From: Bacteroidota bacterium
GTDB taxonomy: Bacteria; Bacteroidota; Bacteroidia; Sphingobacteriales; Sphingobacteriaceae
DNA length: 19,391 bases
Assembly (NCBI GenBank): GCA_013286985.1
Contig: JABDEQ010000011.1
Span: 27,810-47,200, forward strand
Direction of reading: 5' to 3'
Position 1 is the stretch's first letter, and the number at the start of each line of letters is the position of its first letter. Of this stretch, positions 6,293 through 13,399 are shown one piece after another. A model generated the notes under the pieces. That model ran no database searches. It was not told where the DNA came from and was given only the letters and a program-made list of their open reading frames with translations. Both the position numbers and the translations under genes were made by a program.

Positions 6293-6653
6293 TGTCATCG
6301 CCCTCTTTCTTTTCCATCTTATAAGATAAAAATAAGCCGGCTCCGCCAAATACTGCAATCAATGCAAAATAGATAGCTACGTTGCCATCATCATCAACCC
6401 CAGCCATTTTGCTGAACACGGTATGATCCAAAACATAGGCTAAAAATAAGCCTGTACCTGCACCTATTAATAATAAACCCCATTTTAAAGTTTGAAAAGG
6501 AGCTGATTGCGGTTTGTACCTGCGTGGGTCCATGCCACGTTCAATCATTGCCATTCGTTCGCGTTTTGTAAGGTAAACTATACCAAAAATCATTGCAAAC
6601 ATTCCAATAGGTACTAAAATTGGAATTAAAACGCCTAGTTCTTCTGCGCCCAT
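6279..6653 (-). CDS. DUF6249-type small membrane protein
   Basis: A 124-aa protein with three predicted membrane segments (about 7-28, 56-75 and 93-111). The loop after the first segment, RERMAMIERGMDPRRY (31-46), is the recognisable feature of the DUF6249 family found in Bacteroidota. The C-terminus is charged (KMEKKEGDD). It is divergent from the ECF sigma gene, which suggests a link to that envelope-stress-like circuit but does not prove one. The final residues and stop codon (TKVD) are encoded by the end of a dispersed repeat, so the tail was probably reshaped by it. No biochemical function is known to me. Confidence 0.75.
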   Translation of the reverse strand: MGAEELGVLIPILVPIGMFAMIFGIVYLTKRERMAMIERGMDPRRYKPQSAPFQTLKWGLLLIGAGTGLFLAYVLDHTVFSKMAGVDDDGNVAIYFALIAVFGGAGLFLSYKMEKKEGDDTKVD

Positions 6654-6760
6654 AATATTTAAATTTTATTGTTAATAATTTGTTTCATTTAATCACCCTA
6701 ACGGTGTATTTGTAAGCTATGACCACATGGTTTTGAAAGAGGTTACAGTCTGGGGGAAAA

Positions 6761-6930
6761 AGTTTGCAGTTTGTAGTAGGCAGTTAGCAGTGCGCAGGTT
6801 TTAAATATAAAATATAGCGATGGGTTTTAAAACCCATCGCTATGGAAAAAGCCGCAGAACGATTTTTAAAGCGATGGCCAGATTTTTGCCCATTGCCTAC
6901 TGCCAACTGTCTGCTGCAAACTGAGCGCTA
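6761..6930. repeat. Inverted repeat family D
   Basis: The left arm (6761-6798) reads AGTTTGCAGTTTGTAGTAGG then CAGTTAGCAGTGCGCAGG. The right arm (6888-6930) carries the complement: TTGCCTACTGCCAACTGTC then TGCTGCAAACTGAGCGC. The arms are about 80% alike by eye. The interior carries the family B palindrome, so one element appears to have been placed within another, or the two form a composite. Confidence 0.7.
6814..6843. repeat. Perfect 30-bp palindrome, family B copy 2
   Basis: ATAGCGATGGGTTTT (6814-6828) is followed directly by its exact reverse complement AAAACCCATCGCTAT (6829-6843). The same core, with one wobble change, is at 4266-4295. Confidence 0.9.
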
Positions 6931-6953
6931 AAAAAACTATCTTTATAAAAAGA

Positions 6954-6980
6954 TGTAACCTTAAATAATAAAGCATCGTC
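6954..6980 (+). promoter_or_regulatory. ECF-type promoter of the sigma operon
   Basis: TGTAACC (6954-6960), a 16-nt AT-rich spacer, and CGTC (6977-6980) fit the general ECF sigma promoter form, an AAC-containing -35 and a CGTC -10. Transcription would start near 6987, about 9 nt before the ATG. This is unlike the TAnnTTTG promoters elsewhere in the window and suggests the sigma factor drives its own gene. Confidence 0.6.
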
Positions 6981-6995
6981 AGAGAGCTATAACAG

Positions 6996-7577
6996 ATGCA
7001 AAGCAAGCTTTCAGATATAGAACTAATAGAACAAACCCTGGCCGGGAACCAGCAGGCTTATGCCGATTTGGTTAAACGGCACCAGCGTTTTGTGTTTACC
7101 CTGGCTATGCGTTTTGTAAAAACCCGCGAAGATGCAGAAGAAGTATCACAGGATAGCTTTATAAAAGCTTACCGCTCCTTATCGGCATTTCAGGGGAATT
7201 CAAAATTCAGCACATGGCTTTATAGTATTGTTTATACCACCGCCATGACTTTTTTACGGAAACGCCGGTTAGACACAGATTCGATTGATGATGAGGAAAC
7301 CTATATCCAGATAGAAAGCAAAGCATCCGGATATGATGTAAATAATGTGGAGAACAAGTCGCGGTCGTTTTATTTGAACCAGGCTATAGAACAACTTTTA
7401 CCCGATGATGCCGCCATTATAACGATGTTTTACCAGGGAGAACAATCGTTGGAAGAGATAGCCAAAGCGTTGGGAATGGAAGCAAACACGGTAAAAGTAA
7501 AATTATTCAGGGCGCGCCAGCGTTTAAAAGAAAAGCTGGAACGCAACTTAAAACATGAAGCAAAGGAGTTGATATGA
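6996..7577 (+). CDS. ECF-type RNA polymerase sigma factor
   Basis: A 193-aa sigma-70 family protein with only the two DNA- and core-binding parts expected of an ECF factor. Region 2 spans about residues 22-92 (with EDAEEVSQDSFIKAYRSL and STWLYSIVYTTAM), then a short acidic linker (about 93-120), then region 4 at about 128-183, ending in a helix-turn-helix (SLEEIAKALGMEANTVKVKLFRARQRLKEKL). It directs core polymerase to a specific set of promoters, probably including its own at 6954-6980. Its stop codon overlaps the start of the next gene (ATGA), as is usual for a sigma and its anti-sigma. Confidence 0.93.
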   Translation: MQSKLSDIELIEQTLAGNQQAYADLVKRHQRFVFTLAMRFVKTREDAEEVSQDSFIKAYRSLSAFQGNSKFSTWLYSIVYTTAMTFLRKRRLDTDSIDDEETYIQIESKASGYDVNNVENKSRSFYLNQAIEQLLPDDAAIITMFYQGEQSLEEIAKALGMEANTVKVKLFRARQRLKEKLERNLKHEAKELI

Positions 7578-8077
7578 ATAACATGGAAGAAATACTTTGG
7601 AACTATATTGATGGGAATTGTACGCCCGATGAGCACAAAGCCATTGCCGAAACTATTGCCAAAGATGAAGCTTACCGCCTTAAATACCAGGAACTATTGA
7701 ACCTGAACAAGGAATTTATGGCAATGGAGATTGATGAGCCGCCAATGGCCTTTACTTATAATGTGATGGAGGCTATCCGCACCGAACATGCACAGCAGCC
7801 ATTAAAGGCAGCCATTAACAACCGGATAATAATGGGGATTGCAGCCTTTTTTGTGCTGACCATTTTAACGTTGTTGGGATACGCATTATCGCACGTAAAT
7901 CTTGCCGTTGCGGCGAGCCATCCAACGCCGCTTGCGTCAAATTTGAAGGTGCCCAATTTGAACAGTTTTTTATCGAAACCGGTAATACAGGTGTTTTTCT
8001 TTTTTGATGTGGTGTTGGGATTGTTTCTGTTTGATACCTATTTGCGACGTAAAAAAGTTCAAAAAGAAATACAATGA
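7574..8077 (+). CDS. Membrane anti-sigma-like protein
   Basis: A 167-aa protein with a cytoplasmic N-terminal part of about 85 residues, two membrane segments (about 86-105 and 138-156) and a basic tail (RRKKVQKE). It follows the ECF sigma gene with an ATGA overlap and a GGAG ribosome-binding site at 7565-7568, so the pair is translationally coupled. Position and layout make an anti-sigma factor the best guess: the N-terminal part would hold the sigma at the membrane. The zinc-binding HxxxCxxC motif of many anti-sigma factors is absent; only YIDGNCTPDEH (11-21) recalls it. Many Bacteroidota anti-sigma-like proteins show the same loss. Confidence 0.75.
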   Translation: MNNMEEILWNYIDGNCTPDEHKAIAETIAKDEAYRLKYQELLNLNKEFMAMEIDEPPMAFTYNVMEAIRTEHAQQPLKAAINNRIIMGIAAFFVLTILTLLGYALSHVNLAVAASHPTPLASNLKVPNLNSFLSKPVIQVFFFFDVVLGLFLFDTYLRRKKVQKEIQ

Positions 8078-8200
8078 GTGTATGACAAAAACAACAGTCG
8101 GCATGGCCTATTGTAAATGTTGTGTCAAATCGAAAACGTGAAAATGAATTTATTGTGCCATTTGGTAACATTGGTATAATAATTGTTTAATACTTTACAG

Positions 8201-8280
8201 ACTGGCAATCTGCCAGTTCAATTGTGATAAGGTTTAGGTTGAAAGCCCCCAAACAGCAAGTGTGAGGGGGCTTTTATTTT
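8201..8280 (+). terminator. Terminator preceded by a second hairpin
   Basis: AAAGCCCCC (8242-8250) pairs perfectly with GGGGGCTTT (8266-8274) around a 15-nt loop and is followed by TATTTT, a strong intrinsic terminator on the plus strand. Just upstream ACTGGCA (8201-8207), ATC, TGCCAGT (8211-8217) forms a second perfect hairpin. It could end the sigma operon's mRNA, 165 nt beyond its stop, or a small RNA made from the gap. Confidence 0.75.
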
Positions 8281-8315
8281 GCACCCGTTTTGGGTTGTTA
8301 AATTATTGGTGCTTA

Positions 8316-8347
8316 TTGGAATTATCCTTTTTGTATTAATAACTTAG
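8316..8347 (+). promoter_or_regulatory. Possible promoter of the DUF2911 gene
   Basis: TTG (8316-8318), a 21-nt spacer and TAACTTAG (8340-8347) match the Bacteroidota promoter with one mismatch in the -7 element. The start would lie near 8352, 13 nt before the ATG. Confidence 0.3.
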
Positions 8348-8364
8348 CATAAAAATAATCAACC

Positions 8365-9210
8365 ATGAAAAATCACCTTATCGGTATGTTGCTTGTCCTT
8401 TTTGGAGGATTTAGCTATAATACTTACGCACAAACACCCCGCATACCCGAAGCCAGCTCAACCCAAACCATTATTCAGGACTTTGGATTGGGGAAAATTG
8501 CCATTACTTACTCCCGGCCGAATGTTAAAGACCGGGTGATTTTTGGCGGAATTAACCCGTACGGGCAGGTATGGCGCACGGGTGCCAACGCGGCCACTAC
8601 CATTAACTTTACCGAGAATGTAATTATTGAAGGCAATAAAGTACCGGCGGGTACCTATTCATTGTTCACTATTCCGGATAAGGATGAATGGACGGTTATT
8701 TTAAACAAAACGGTGAAACAATGGGGCGCGTATAGCTACAAACAGGCGGATGATTTTTTACGCTTTAAAGTAAAGCCCGTTCATTTAGACGAAAAAAGAG
8801 AAACTTTTACTATACAGTTTGCCAATCAAACTACTAAATCATCAGATATGCATTTGGTATGGGATCATACCGCTATTTACGTGCACCTGCAAACTGATGA
8901 CGATGCCCAGATAATGGCCAATATTGACACCCTGATGAAGGGAAACAGAAGGCCTTATTATTTTAATGTTATTCAGTATTATTACGAAAATAACAAAGAC
9001 ATGAATGTTGCTTTAAGCTGGGTTTTGGAAGCCGAAAAGGTTGACCCCGGGCAATGGTATAATTTGTGGGAGGCACGCATCCGTTTAAGGATGGGCGATA
9101 AAAAAGGGGCGATTGCTGCTGCACAGGCCGGAATAAAAATGTCGAAGGCAGTTAATGATGATGAATATGTGCGTTTAAACCAGGCGGTACTTGATCAGGC
9201 CGGAAGCTAG
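8365..9210 (+). CDS. Secreted DUF2911-domain protein
   Basis: A 281-aa protein with a Sec signal peptide (1-22, cleaved after TYA before QTPRIPEAS). Residues about 27-170 are a DUF2911 domain, recognised by the run of motifs ITYSRPNVKDRVIFGG, YGQVWRTGANAATTI, VPAGTYSLFTIPDKDEWTVILN and WGAYSYKQADD. The rest (about 190-281) is helical and reads like degenerate TPR repeats (ALSWVLEAEKVDPGQWYNLWEARIRL, GDKKGAIAAAQAGI), which often mediate protein contacts. The family is common in Bacteroidota and has no established biochemical role that I know of; the domain looks like an extracytoplasmic beta-rich fold. It stands after a strong terminator, so it has its own transcription; the YnfA-like gene follows 24 nt later. 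Confidence 0.88.
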   Translation: MKNHLIGMLLVLFGGFSYNTYAQTPRIPEASSTQTIIQDFGLGKIAITYSRPNVKDRVIFGGINPYGQVWRTGANAATTINFTENVIIEGNKVPAGTYSLFTIPDKDEWTVILNKTVKQWGAYSYKQADDFLRFKVKPVHLDEKRETFTIQFANQTTKSSDMHLVWDHTAIYVHLQTDDDAQIMANIDTLMKGNRRPYYFNVIQYYYENNKDMNVALSWVLEAEKVDPGQWYNLWEARIRLRMGDKKGAIAAAQAGIKMSKAVNDDEYVRLNQAVLDQAGS

Positions 9211-9234
9211 TCTTAAATTTAATCATCAGGCAAG

Positions 9235-9564
9235 TTGAACATCATCAAATCATTAGCCATATTTATATTGGCGGGGTTATGTGAAATAGGGGGCGGATAT
9301 TTAATATGGTTATGGTTAAAAAACGATAAGCCCCTTTGGTACGGTATTACCGGGGGACTTGTTTTAATACTTTATGGCATTGTAGCCACCTGGCAAACAG
9401 CTAATTTCGGGCGGGTGTATGCCACCTACGGGGGCATTTTTATAGTAATGGCGCTTTTGTGGGCATGGAAGGTAGATGGTTTTAAACCTGATAAGTATGA
9501 TATTATAGGAGCACTTATTGCCTTAATTGGCGTTTGTGTTATTATTTATATGCCCCGTAAATAG
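9235..9564 (+). CDS. YnfA/UPF0060-family membrane protein
   Basis: A 109-aa protein with four membrane segments covering nearly its whole length, as in the UPF0060 family. Family marks are LAGLCEIGGGYLIWLWL (12-28), a Tyr-rich GRVYATYGGIFI (59-70) and ALIALIGVCVIIYMPRK at the end. The family is related to small multidrug-resistance-type transporters, but its substrate is not firmly known. The start is TTG (9235): an in-frame stop lies at 9220-9222, no in-frame ATG follows nearby, and family members begin at exactly this point (MNIIKSLAIF). It lies 24 nt after the DUF2911 gene and may be co-transcribed with it. Confidence 0.9.
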   Translation: MNIIKSLAIFILAGLCEIGGGYLIWLWLKNDKPLWYGITGGLVLILYGIVATWQTANFGRVYATYGGIFIVMALLWAWKVDGFKPDKYDIIGALIALIGVCVIIYMPRK

Positions 9565-9592
9565 TCGCAGCATATCCCGGTAATGGGAATTA

Positions 9593-9608
9593 ATTATTGC
9601 GCAATAAT
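9593..9608. repeat. Perfect 16-bp palindrome between convergent genes
   Basis: ATTATTGCGCAATAAT is perfectly self-complementary. It lies in the 60-nt space between the convergent YnfA-like and GNAT genes, next to CCCGGTAATGGG. Without a loop it is more like a protein-binding site than a terminator; it may be chance. Confidence 0.5.
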
Positions 9609-9624
9609 AGGATGGAGTTAAATG

Positions 9625-10086
9625 CTACTTTGAATTAACCGGTAACGTAAACCGAATCTTGTCTTTACTCAGTGCACCGTTCTTTTTATAAAAAGCTATT
9701 GCGGGGGCATTAAACTCAGGCGTTTGCCATTGTACATTTACGCATTGTTTTTCGGCTGCCAGGGCTTTTAATTTGGCCAGAATTACAGAGCCGATACCCA
9801 TACCGCGAAAGGAAGACCGGAGATACAAACAATCCATATAAATAAAGAAAGCCGCATCCCAGGTTGAATAATCATAAGTAAAGCTACAGAAGCCGTTTAC
9901 TTCATTATTGGTTTCAATTACCCAGCAATGCAGCTGTTTATTTTCCCTAAACAATTCCGTTTGCAATCGCTCTTTCTTTCCTTCGCCGCTATAAACGGCT
10001 TGTTCGTAATCGGTATGCTCTTCTATCAACAACATTAGCTCATCCAGGTCATTCTTTTTTATTTCGCGTATCAGGTAATTACTCAT
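9625..10086 (-). CDS. GNAT-family N-acetyltransferase
   Basis: A 153-aa enzyme of the GNAT superfamily, which moves an acetyl group from acetyl-CoA to an amine. The acetyl-CoA pyrophosphate loop is RGMGIGS (94-100), preceded by the strand YMDCLYLRSSF (83-93), and the C-terminal part has FNAPAIAFYKKNGA (the usual motif B, with the conserved FYKKNGA). The substrate cannot be read from the sequence. Its ATG overlaps the end of the LysR gene by 8 nt, so it is the second gene of that operon and probably shares its regulation. It is convergent with the YnfA-like gene. Confidence 0.9.
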   Translation of the reverse strand: MSNYLIREIKKNDLDELMLLIEEHTDYEQAVYSGEGKKERLQTELFRENKQLHCWVIETNNEVNGFCSFTYDYSTWDAAFFIYMDCLYLRSSFRGMGIGSVILAKLKALAAEKQCVNVQWQTPEFNAPAIAFYKKNGALSKDKIRFTLPVNSK

Positions 10087-10972
10087 CTTTGGTTAGTTCT
10101 TCGTGCAGGTTGTCAATAAAATCGGTGATATATTTTTTTCTGGCATCTTCATGCCTGATGGCTGCGTAATGTGTGCGCGATAAGCCGCGCGGGCCGATCC
10201 TTACAAGTTTGAGATTTGGCGAGGATACAAAAGGCTTGAGCGCCCAACCGGGTAATGTCATGATCCCCATACCCGATTTAACCATTTCCAATGCGACCTC
10301 TGTCAATGGAATAGCGGTGATCTGCCTGGGCTGAACTTTATGTCCTTTTAAAAAATGTTGGTAAACCGTTACTGTTTCCAAGGGATAAGAGTGAATAATC
10401 AGCGTCTGATCCGCAAAATCTGCTGCACTCAGGAATTTCTTTTTGGCCAGTTCGCTATCGCGGTGTACTACAGCCATCACCTCATCCTTAAACAGTTCGA
10501 TATATTTGATACTTTTGTCTTCTCCCGGATCAGAGGTAATGCCAACGTCCAGTTCATTTTGCAGCAGCTTTTCCAGGGGTTTATGGGTGGCCTCGATAAC
10601 GATTTTTACTTCCAGTTTAGGATAAAGAACATTCATTCTGATAAGGAAAGCCGGTAGCCAGTGATAGCTTGTATAGCATTCTGTACTGATGCGGATTGAT
10701 CCCACATGACCGCCACGCATGTCATTTACTTTCTCCATTGCCGTATTCAGTTCCGCCAGCACTACAACTGCAGTATCATACAGAATTTTGCCTTCATCTG
10801 TTAGCAACCATTGGTTTTTAGTGCGATAAAAGATTTTTGCGCCTATCCTCTCCTCAATATCTTTTAGCTGATGACTTACGGCCGATTGGGTAAGGAACAG
10901 TTTTCCTAACGATTTGGTAATGCCCTTTTCTTCGGCTATGGTCTTAATCAAATTAAGATGTCTTATTTCCAT
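10079..10972 (-). CDS. LysR-type transcriptional regulator
   Basis: A 297-aa regulator with an N-terminal winged helix-turn-helix (about 1-60; the helix SLGKLFLTQSAVSHQLKDIE is the typical recognition element) and a periplasmic-binding-protein-like effector domain (about 90-290; VGSIRISTE opens it, LDVGITSD and VKSGMGIMTLPGWA are typical). The effector is unknown; the sequence recalls MetR-like members. I start at the ATG at 10972 (MEIRHLNLIK), which aligns with the family; the longer start at 10999 adds nine residues that overlap the promoter. The divergent rhodanese gene, 124 nt away, is the likeliest target, along with the acetyltransferase gene that overlaps its 3' end. Confidence 0.93.
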   Translation of the reverse strand: MEIRHLNLIKTIAEEKGITKSLGKLFLTQSAVSHQLKDIEERIGAKIFYRTKNQWLLTDEGKILYDTAVVVLAELNTAMEKVNDMRGGHVGSIRISTECYTSYHWLPAFLIRMNVLYPKLEVKIVIEATHKPLEKLLQNELDVGITSDPGEDKSIKYIELFKDEVMAVVHRDSELAKKKFLSAADFADQTLIIHSYPLETVTVYQHFLKGHKVQPRQITAIPLTEVALEMVKSGMGIMTLPGWALKPFVSSPNLKLVRIGPRGLSRTHYAAIRHEDARKKYITDFIDNLHEELTKDE

Positions 10973-10975
10973 GAT

Positions 10976-11011
10976 CAAAAATAAGCTATTATTCATCATT
11001 CAAAATATGAA
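10976..11011 (-). promoter_or_regulatory. LysR promoter with an overlapping T-N11-A site
   Basis: On the minus strand TTTG (11004-11001), a 17-nt spacer and TATTTTTG (10983-10976) match the Bacteroidota promoter. The -33 element lies inside TTCAAAATATGAA (10999-11011), an interrupted palindrome with the T-N11-A form bound by LysR proteins. The -7 element ends only 3 nt before the ATG, so the mRNA would be leaderless. Binding there would block the regulator's own promoter and could act on the divergent rhodanese gene. Confidence 0.5.
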
Positions 11012-11096
11012 ATATCCGCATGAGCACTTGCCTTAGAACTCATTAGCAAGTCGGGGTACGGGTGCCTAATTTTACTTCCATCAAAAAGAAGAAAAA

Positions 11097-11489
11097 ATGG
11101 AAGCAGCAATTCAACACTATCAAAACAAACTGGCTTTTGAAATGGACCCTTCGGATCTGTTCGACGCCATGGAAACCAAACAAAATGTTATCGTTATTGA
11201 TGCAAGAAAAAACTTTGCCTTTGTAAAGGAACGCATTCCGGGCGCCATTAACCTTCCGCACAGGACAATGAATGCGGGCACTACTGCCGGATTCGACAAA
11301 AGCGCTATTTATGTAACCTATTGCGATGGTATAGGTTGCAATGCCTCCACCAGGGGAGCCCTGAATATGGTTAAGCTGGGTTTCAATGTACGTGAACTGA
11401 TTGGCGGTTTGGAATGGTGGAAGTTTGATGGCTATGAAACAGAAGGAACTCACCAGACGGCTGGTTTGCAAATTCAGTGCGCCTGCTAA
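11097..11489 (+). CDS. Rhodanese-like sulfurtransferase
   Basis: A 130-aa single-domain rhodanese. VIVIDARKNFAFVKERIPGAINLPHRTM (31-58) is the typical CH2A-type start, and VTYCDGIGCNASTRGA (73-88) is the catalytic loop with nucleophile C76. The loop carries a second Cys (C81), so a persulfide could be passed to it or a disulfide formed. Two more Cys (C128, C130) form the unusual tail QCAC. Rhodaneses carry sulfane sulfur on the active Cys; the acceptor here is not known. It is divergent from a LysR gene. The leader is purine-rich (AGAAGAAAAA) but has no true Shine-Dalgarno. A terminator follows at once. Confidence 0.9.
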   Translation: MEAAIQHYQNKLAFEMDPSDLFDAMETKQNVIVIDARKNFAFVKERIPGAINLPHRTMNAGTTAGFDKSAIYVTYCDGIGCNASTRGALNMVKLGFNVRELIGGLEWWKFDGYETEGTHQTAGLQIQCAC

Positions 11490-11501
11490 ATCAGGGCTTA
11501 A

Positions 11502-11540
11502 AAAAACAGGTAAGATTCTTTGCGGGTTTTGCCTGTTTTT
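11502..11540. terminator. Two-way terminator between rhodanese and symporter genes
   Basis: AAAAACAGG (11502-11510) pairs perfectly with CCTGTTTTT (11532-11540), and both arms are bordered by T runs on their respective 3' sides. It serves the convergent rhodanese (plus) and symporter (minus) genes. Confidence 0.7.
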
Positions 11541-11564
11541 ATAAAAACGTGAAATTAACAGACT

Positions 11565-13277
11565 TTATTTAACCTTTTCTACTATTGGCTGCGGACGAAA
11601 AAAAGACAACTGATTTATTATTAGTGCAATAATCATCACTAAAATACAGCCGATGGCATTGAGCCATAAATAGGCAACTACTTTATAATAGCCCATCAGG
11701 CAGATTAATAGCTCGGTAATAATGGCGGCTATGAAAACAGCATTGCCGCGTATTTTTTTCATATAAAAAGCAACCACAAAAACACCCAGTATGGTGCCAT
11801 AAATGTACGATCCCAGTTGATTGACGTATTCCAATAAATTACCAACTTTGCTGGCATAAAGCGCCATCATTACGCATACAACACCCCAAAATACGGTGGC
11901 AATTCTGGATGCATTCAGGTAATTCCTATCGGTAGCACCCGGGTTAATAATGCGTTTATAAATATCAACTATTGATGTTGAAGCCAGTGAATTTAACGCG
12001 CTGGCTGTTGAACCCATCGATGCCAAAAATATAATGGCTACCAGCAACCCTATCAGTCCTTTAGGTAAATAGTGGGTAACAAAATTTAAAAACACATAAT
12101 TAGTATCGTCGGGATTGGCCTTGTCGTTATTCAGTTTCATAACGCCGATACCTTTTTCCCTTATATCCGCAGCCTGTTTATCTGCCAGCTTTAAAACGGA
12201 CTGTGCTTTATTTATTTTTTGCTCATCCTTGCTGTTTAATGCCGCAATTAAATCATTCGCTTTTTCTTTACGCTGCTCAAAAGCTGCGGTGTACTGATCT
12301 TCCAGTTGATTATACTGCGCTGCGTATTTGCCTTGTTTAACCTGCTTTACTTCATACTGATTAAAAAACATTGGCGGCCTGTTAAACTGATAAAAGGCAA
12401 AAACCAATATCCCTATTAATAAAATAAGAAACTGCATGGGTATTTTAACCAAACCATTCATGATAAGTCCCATGCGGCTTTGCCCTACAGAGCTCCCCGT
12501 TAAATAGCGGCCTACCTGGCTTTGGTCTGTGCCGAAATAGGATAGTTGCAGAAAGAAGCCGCCTATTAAACCACTCCAAATGGTGTATCGGTTATTGGGA
12601 TCAAACTTCCAGTCAATCACGTTCATTTTACCCAGTTTACCGGCCAGCTTAATGGCATGCCCAAAACCAACTCCATTGGGCAATAAGCTAACCACCATTA
12701 TCCCGGCAAAAAACATCCCTAAAAAAATAATGCTCATTTGCAGCAGTTGGGTATATGATACCGCCTTGGTACCGCCATAAACGGTGTAAAATATCACCAG
12801 GCCACCAATAAATAAGGTAGTATAAACGGTATTGATATTTAAAATGGTTGATAAAATGATAGAGGGCGCATAAATGGTAATGCCTGTTGAAAGGCCGCGC
12901 TGCACCAGGAAGAGAAACGAAGTAAGTGCCCGGGTTTTAAGGTCAAAACGTTGTTCCAGAAACTCGTAGGCGGTATAAACTTTGAGCCGGCTGAAGATAG
13001 GCACAAAGGTTACGCAAAGCACAATCATGGCCAGCGGCAGGCCCAGATAAAATTGTACAAAGCGCATTCCATCAGCATAAGCCTGACCTGGTGCCGATAA
13101 AAATGTGATGGCACTGGCCTGTGTTGCCATTACCGAAAGGCCCACATGATACCAGGGTAGCGACCGGCCGCCCATCAGGTACTGGTCGATATTTTTATTG
13201 CTCCCGCTTTTCCATACGCCGTAAATTACGATGGTAAGGAGGGTAACGCCTAAAACAACCCAGTCCGTTAAGCTCAT
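11565..13277 (-). CDS. SSS-family sodium:solute symporter
   Basis: A 570-aa transporter of the sodium:solute symporter family (LeuT fold) with about 13 hydrophobic segments. Marks include YLMGGRSLPWYHVGLSVMATQASAITFLSAPG (33-64) and FLASMGSTASALNSLASTSIVDIYKR (417-442), which carry sodium-site residues. Between the segments near 284-297 and 395-420 lies a soluble insertion of about 96 residues (299-394), rich in Lys, Gln and Glu and likely coiled-coil; it is longer than the loop of most family members. The substrate is not clear; the neighbouring secreted deacetylase makes a sugar or amino-sugar possible (inference). Its ATG overlaps the stop of the 41-aa gene (ATGA), so the two are translationally coupled. 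Confidence 0.93.
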   Translation of the reverse strand: MSLTDWVVLGVTLLTIVIYGVWKSGSNKNIDQYLMGGRSLPWYHVGLSVMATQASAITFLSAPGQAYADGMRFVQFYLGLPLAMIVLCVTFVPIFSRLKVYTAYEFLEQRFDLKTRALTSFLFLVQRGLSTGITIYAPSIILSTILNINTVYTTLFIGGLVIFYTVYGGTKAVSYTQLLQMSIIFLGMFFAGIMVVSLLPNGVGFGHAIKLAGKLGKMNVIDWKFDPNNRYTIWSGLIGGFFLQLSYFGTDQSQVGRYLTGSSVGQSRMGLIMNGLVKIPMQFLILLIGILVFAFYQFNRPPMFFNQYEVKQVKQGKYAAQYNQLEDQYTAAFEQRKEKANDLIAALNSKDEQKINKAQSVLKLADKQAADIREKGIGVMKLNNDKANPDDTNYVFLNFVTHYLPKGLIGLLVAIIFLASMGSTASALNSLASTSIVDIYKRIINPGATDRNYLNASRIATVFWGVVCVMMALYASKVGNLLEYVNQLGSYIYGTILGVFVVAFYMKKIRGNAVFIAAIITELLICLMGYYKVVAYLWLNAIGCILVMIIALIINQLSFFRPQPIVEKVK

Positions 13278-13399
13278 TTAAGGCAAATGGTAATGAGCCA
13301 GAAAATAAAAATTAACAGAACCAGCCAGGTAATAACTATGCCGTAAAACTGGTTCCAGCTTTTTATGAACGATGGCAGATCAGGATCAGGCGTCTGCAC
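13274..13399 (-). CDS. 41-aa single-pass membrane protein, GTG start
   Basis: A short frame that opens with GTG at 13399 and ends in TGA at 13274-13276. Its N-terminal part is MQTPDPDLPSFIKSWNQFYG (1-20), then a membrane segment IVITWLVLLIFIFWLITIC (21-39), then LK. Both edges overlap neighbours: its first 14 nt overlap the end of the 65-aa gene and its stop overlaps the symporter's ATG (ATGA). There is no gap in which the sequence would be non-coding, and a Trp/Phe-rich amphipathic stretch followed by one clean helix is what a small accessory subunit looks like. Small membrane partners of SSS transporters are known (for example YjcH/DUF485 with ActP and the DUF4212 proteins); this one would be much shorter. 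A subunit role is inference. I found the frame by reading the 108-nt gap on the minus strand. Confidence 0.75.
   Translation of the reverse strand: MQTPDPDLPSFIKSWNQFYGIVITWLVLLIFIFWLITICLK

Larger units (their letters stand above)
6654..6995. other. Intergenic region with nested repeats (342 nt)
   Basis: I see no gene here. It holds a family D inverted repeat (6761-6930) with a perfect family B palindrome inside it (6814-6843), a short hairpin ATCTTT-N4-AAAGAT (6939-6954), and the ECF-type promoter of the sigma gene (6954-6980). Confidence 0.7.

Noticed and set aside
7815..8171. 118-codon frame on the minus strand
   Set aside because: Antisense to the anti-sigma-like gene and without domain features.
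11043..11471. 142-codon frame on the minus strand
   Set aside because: Antisense to the rhodanese gene, which has a clear active site; no family resemblance.
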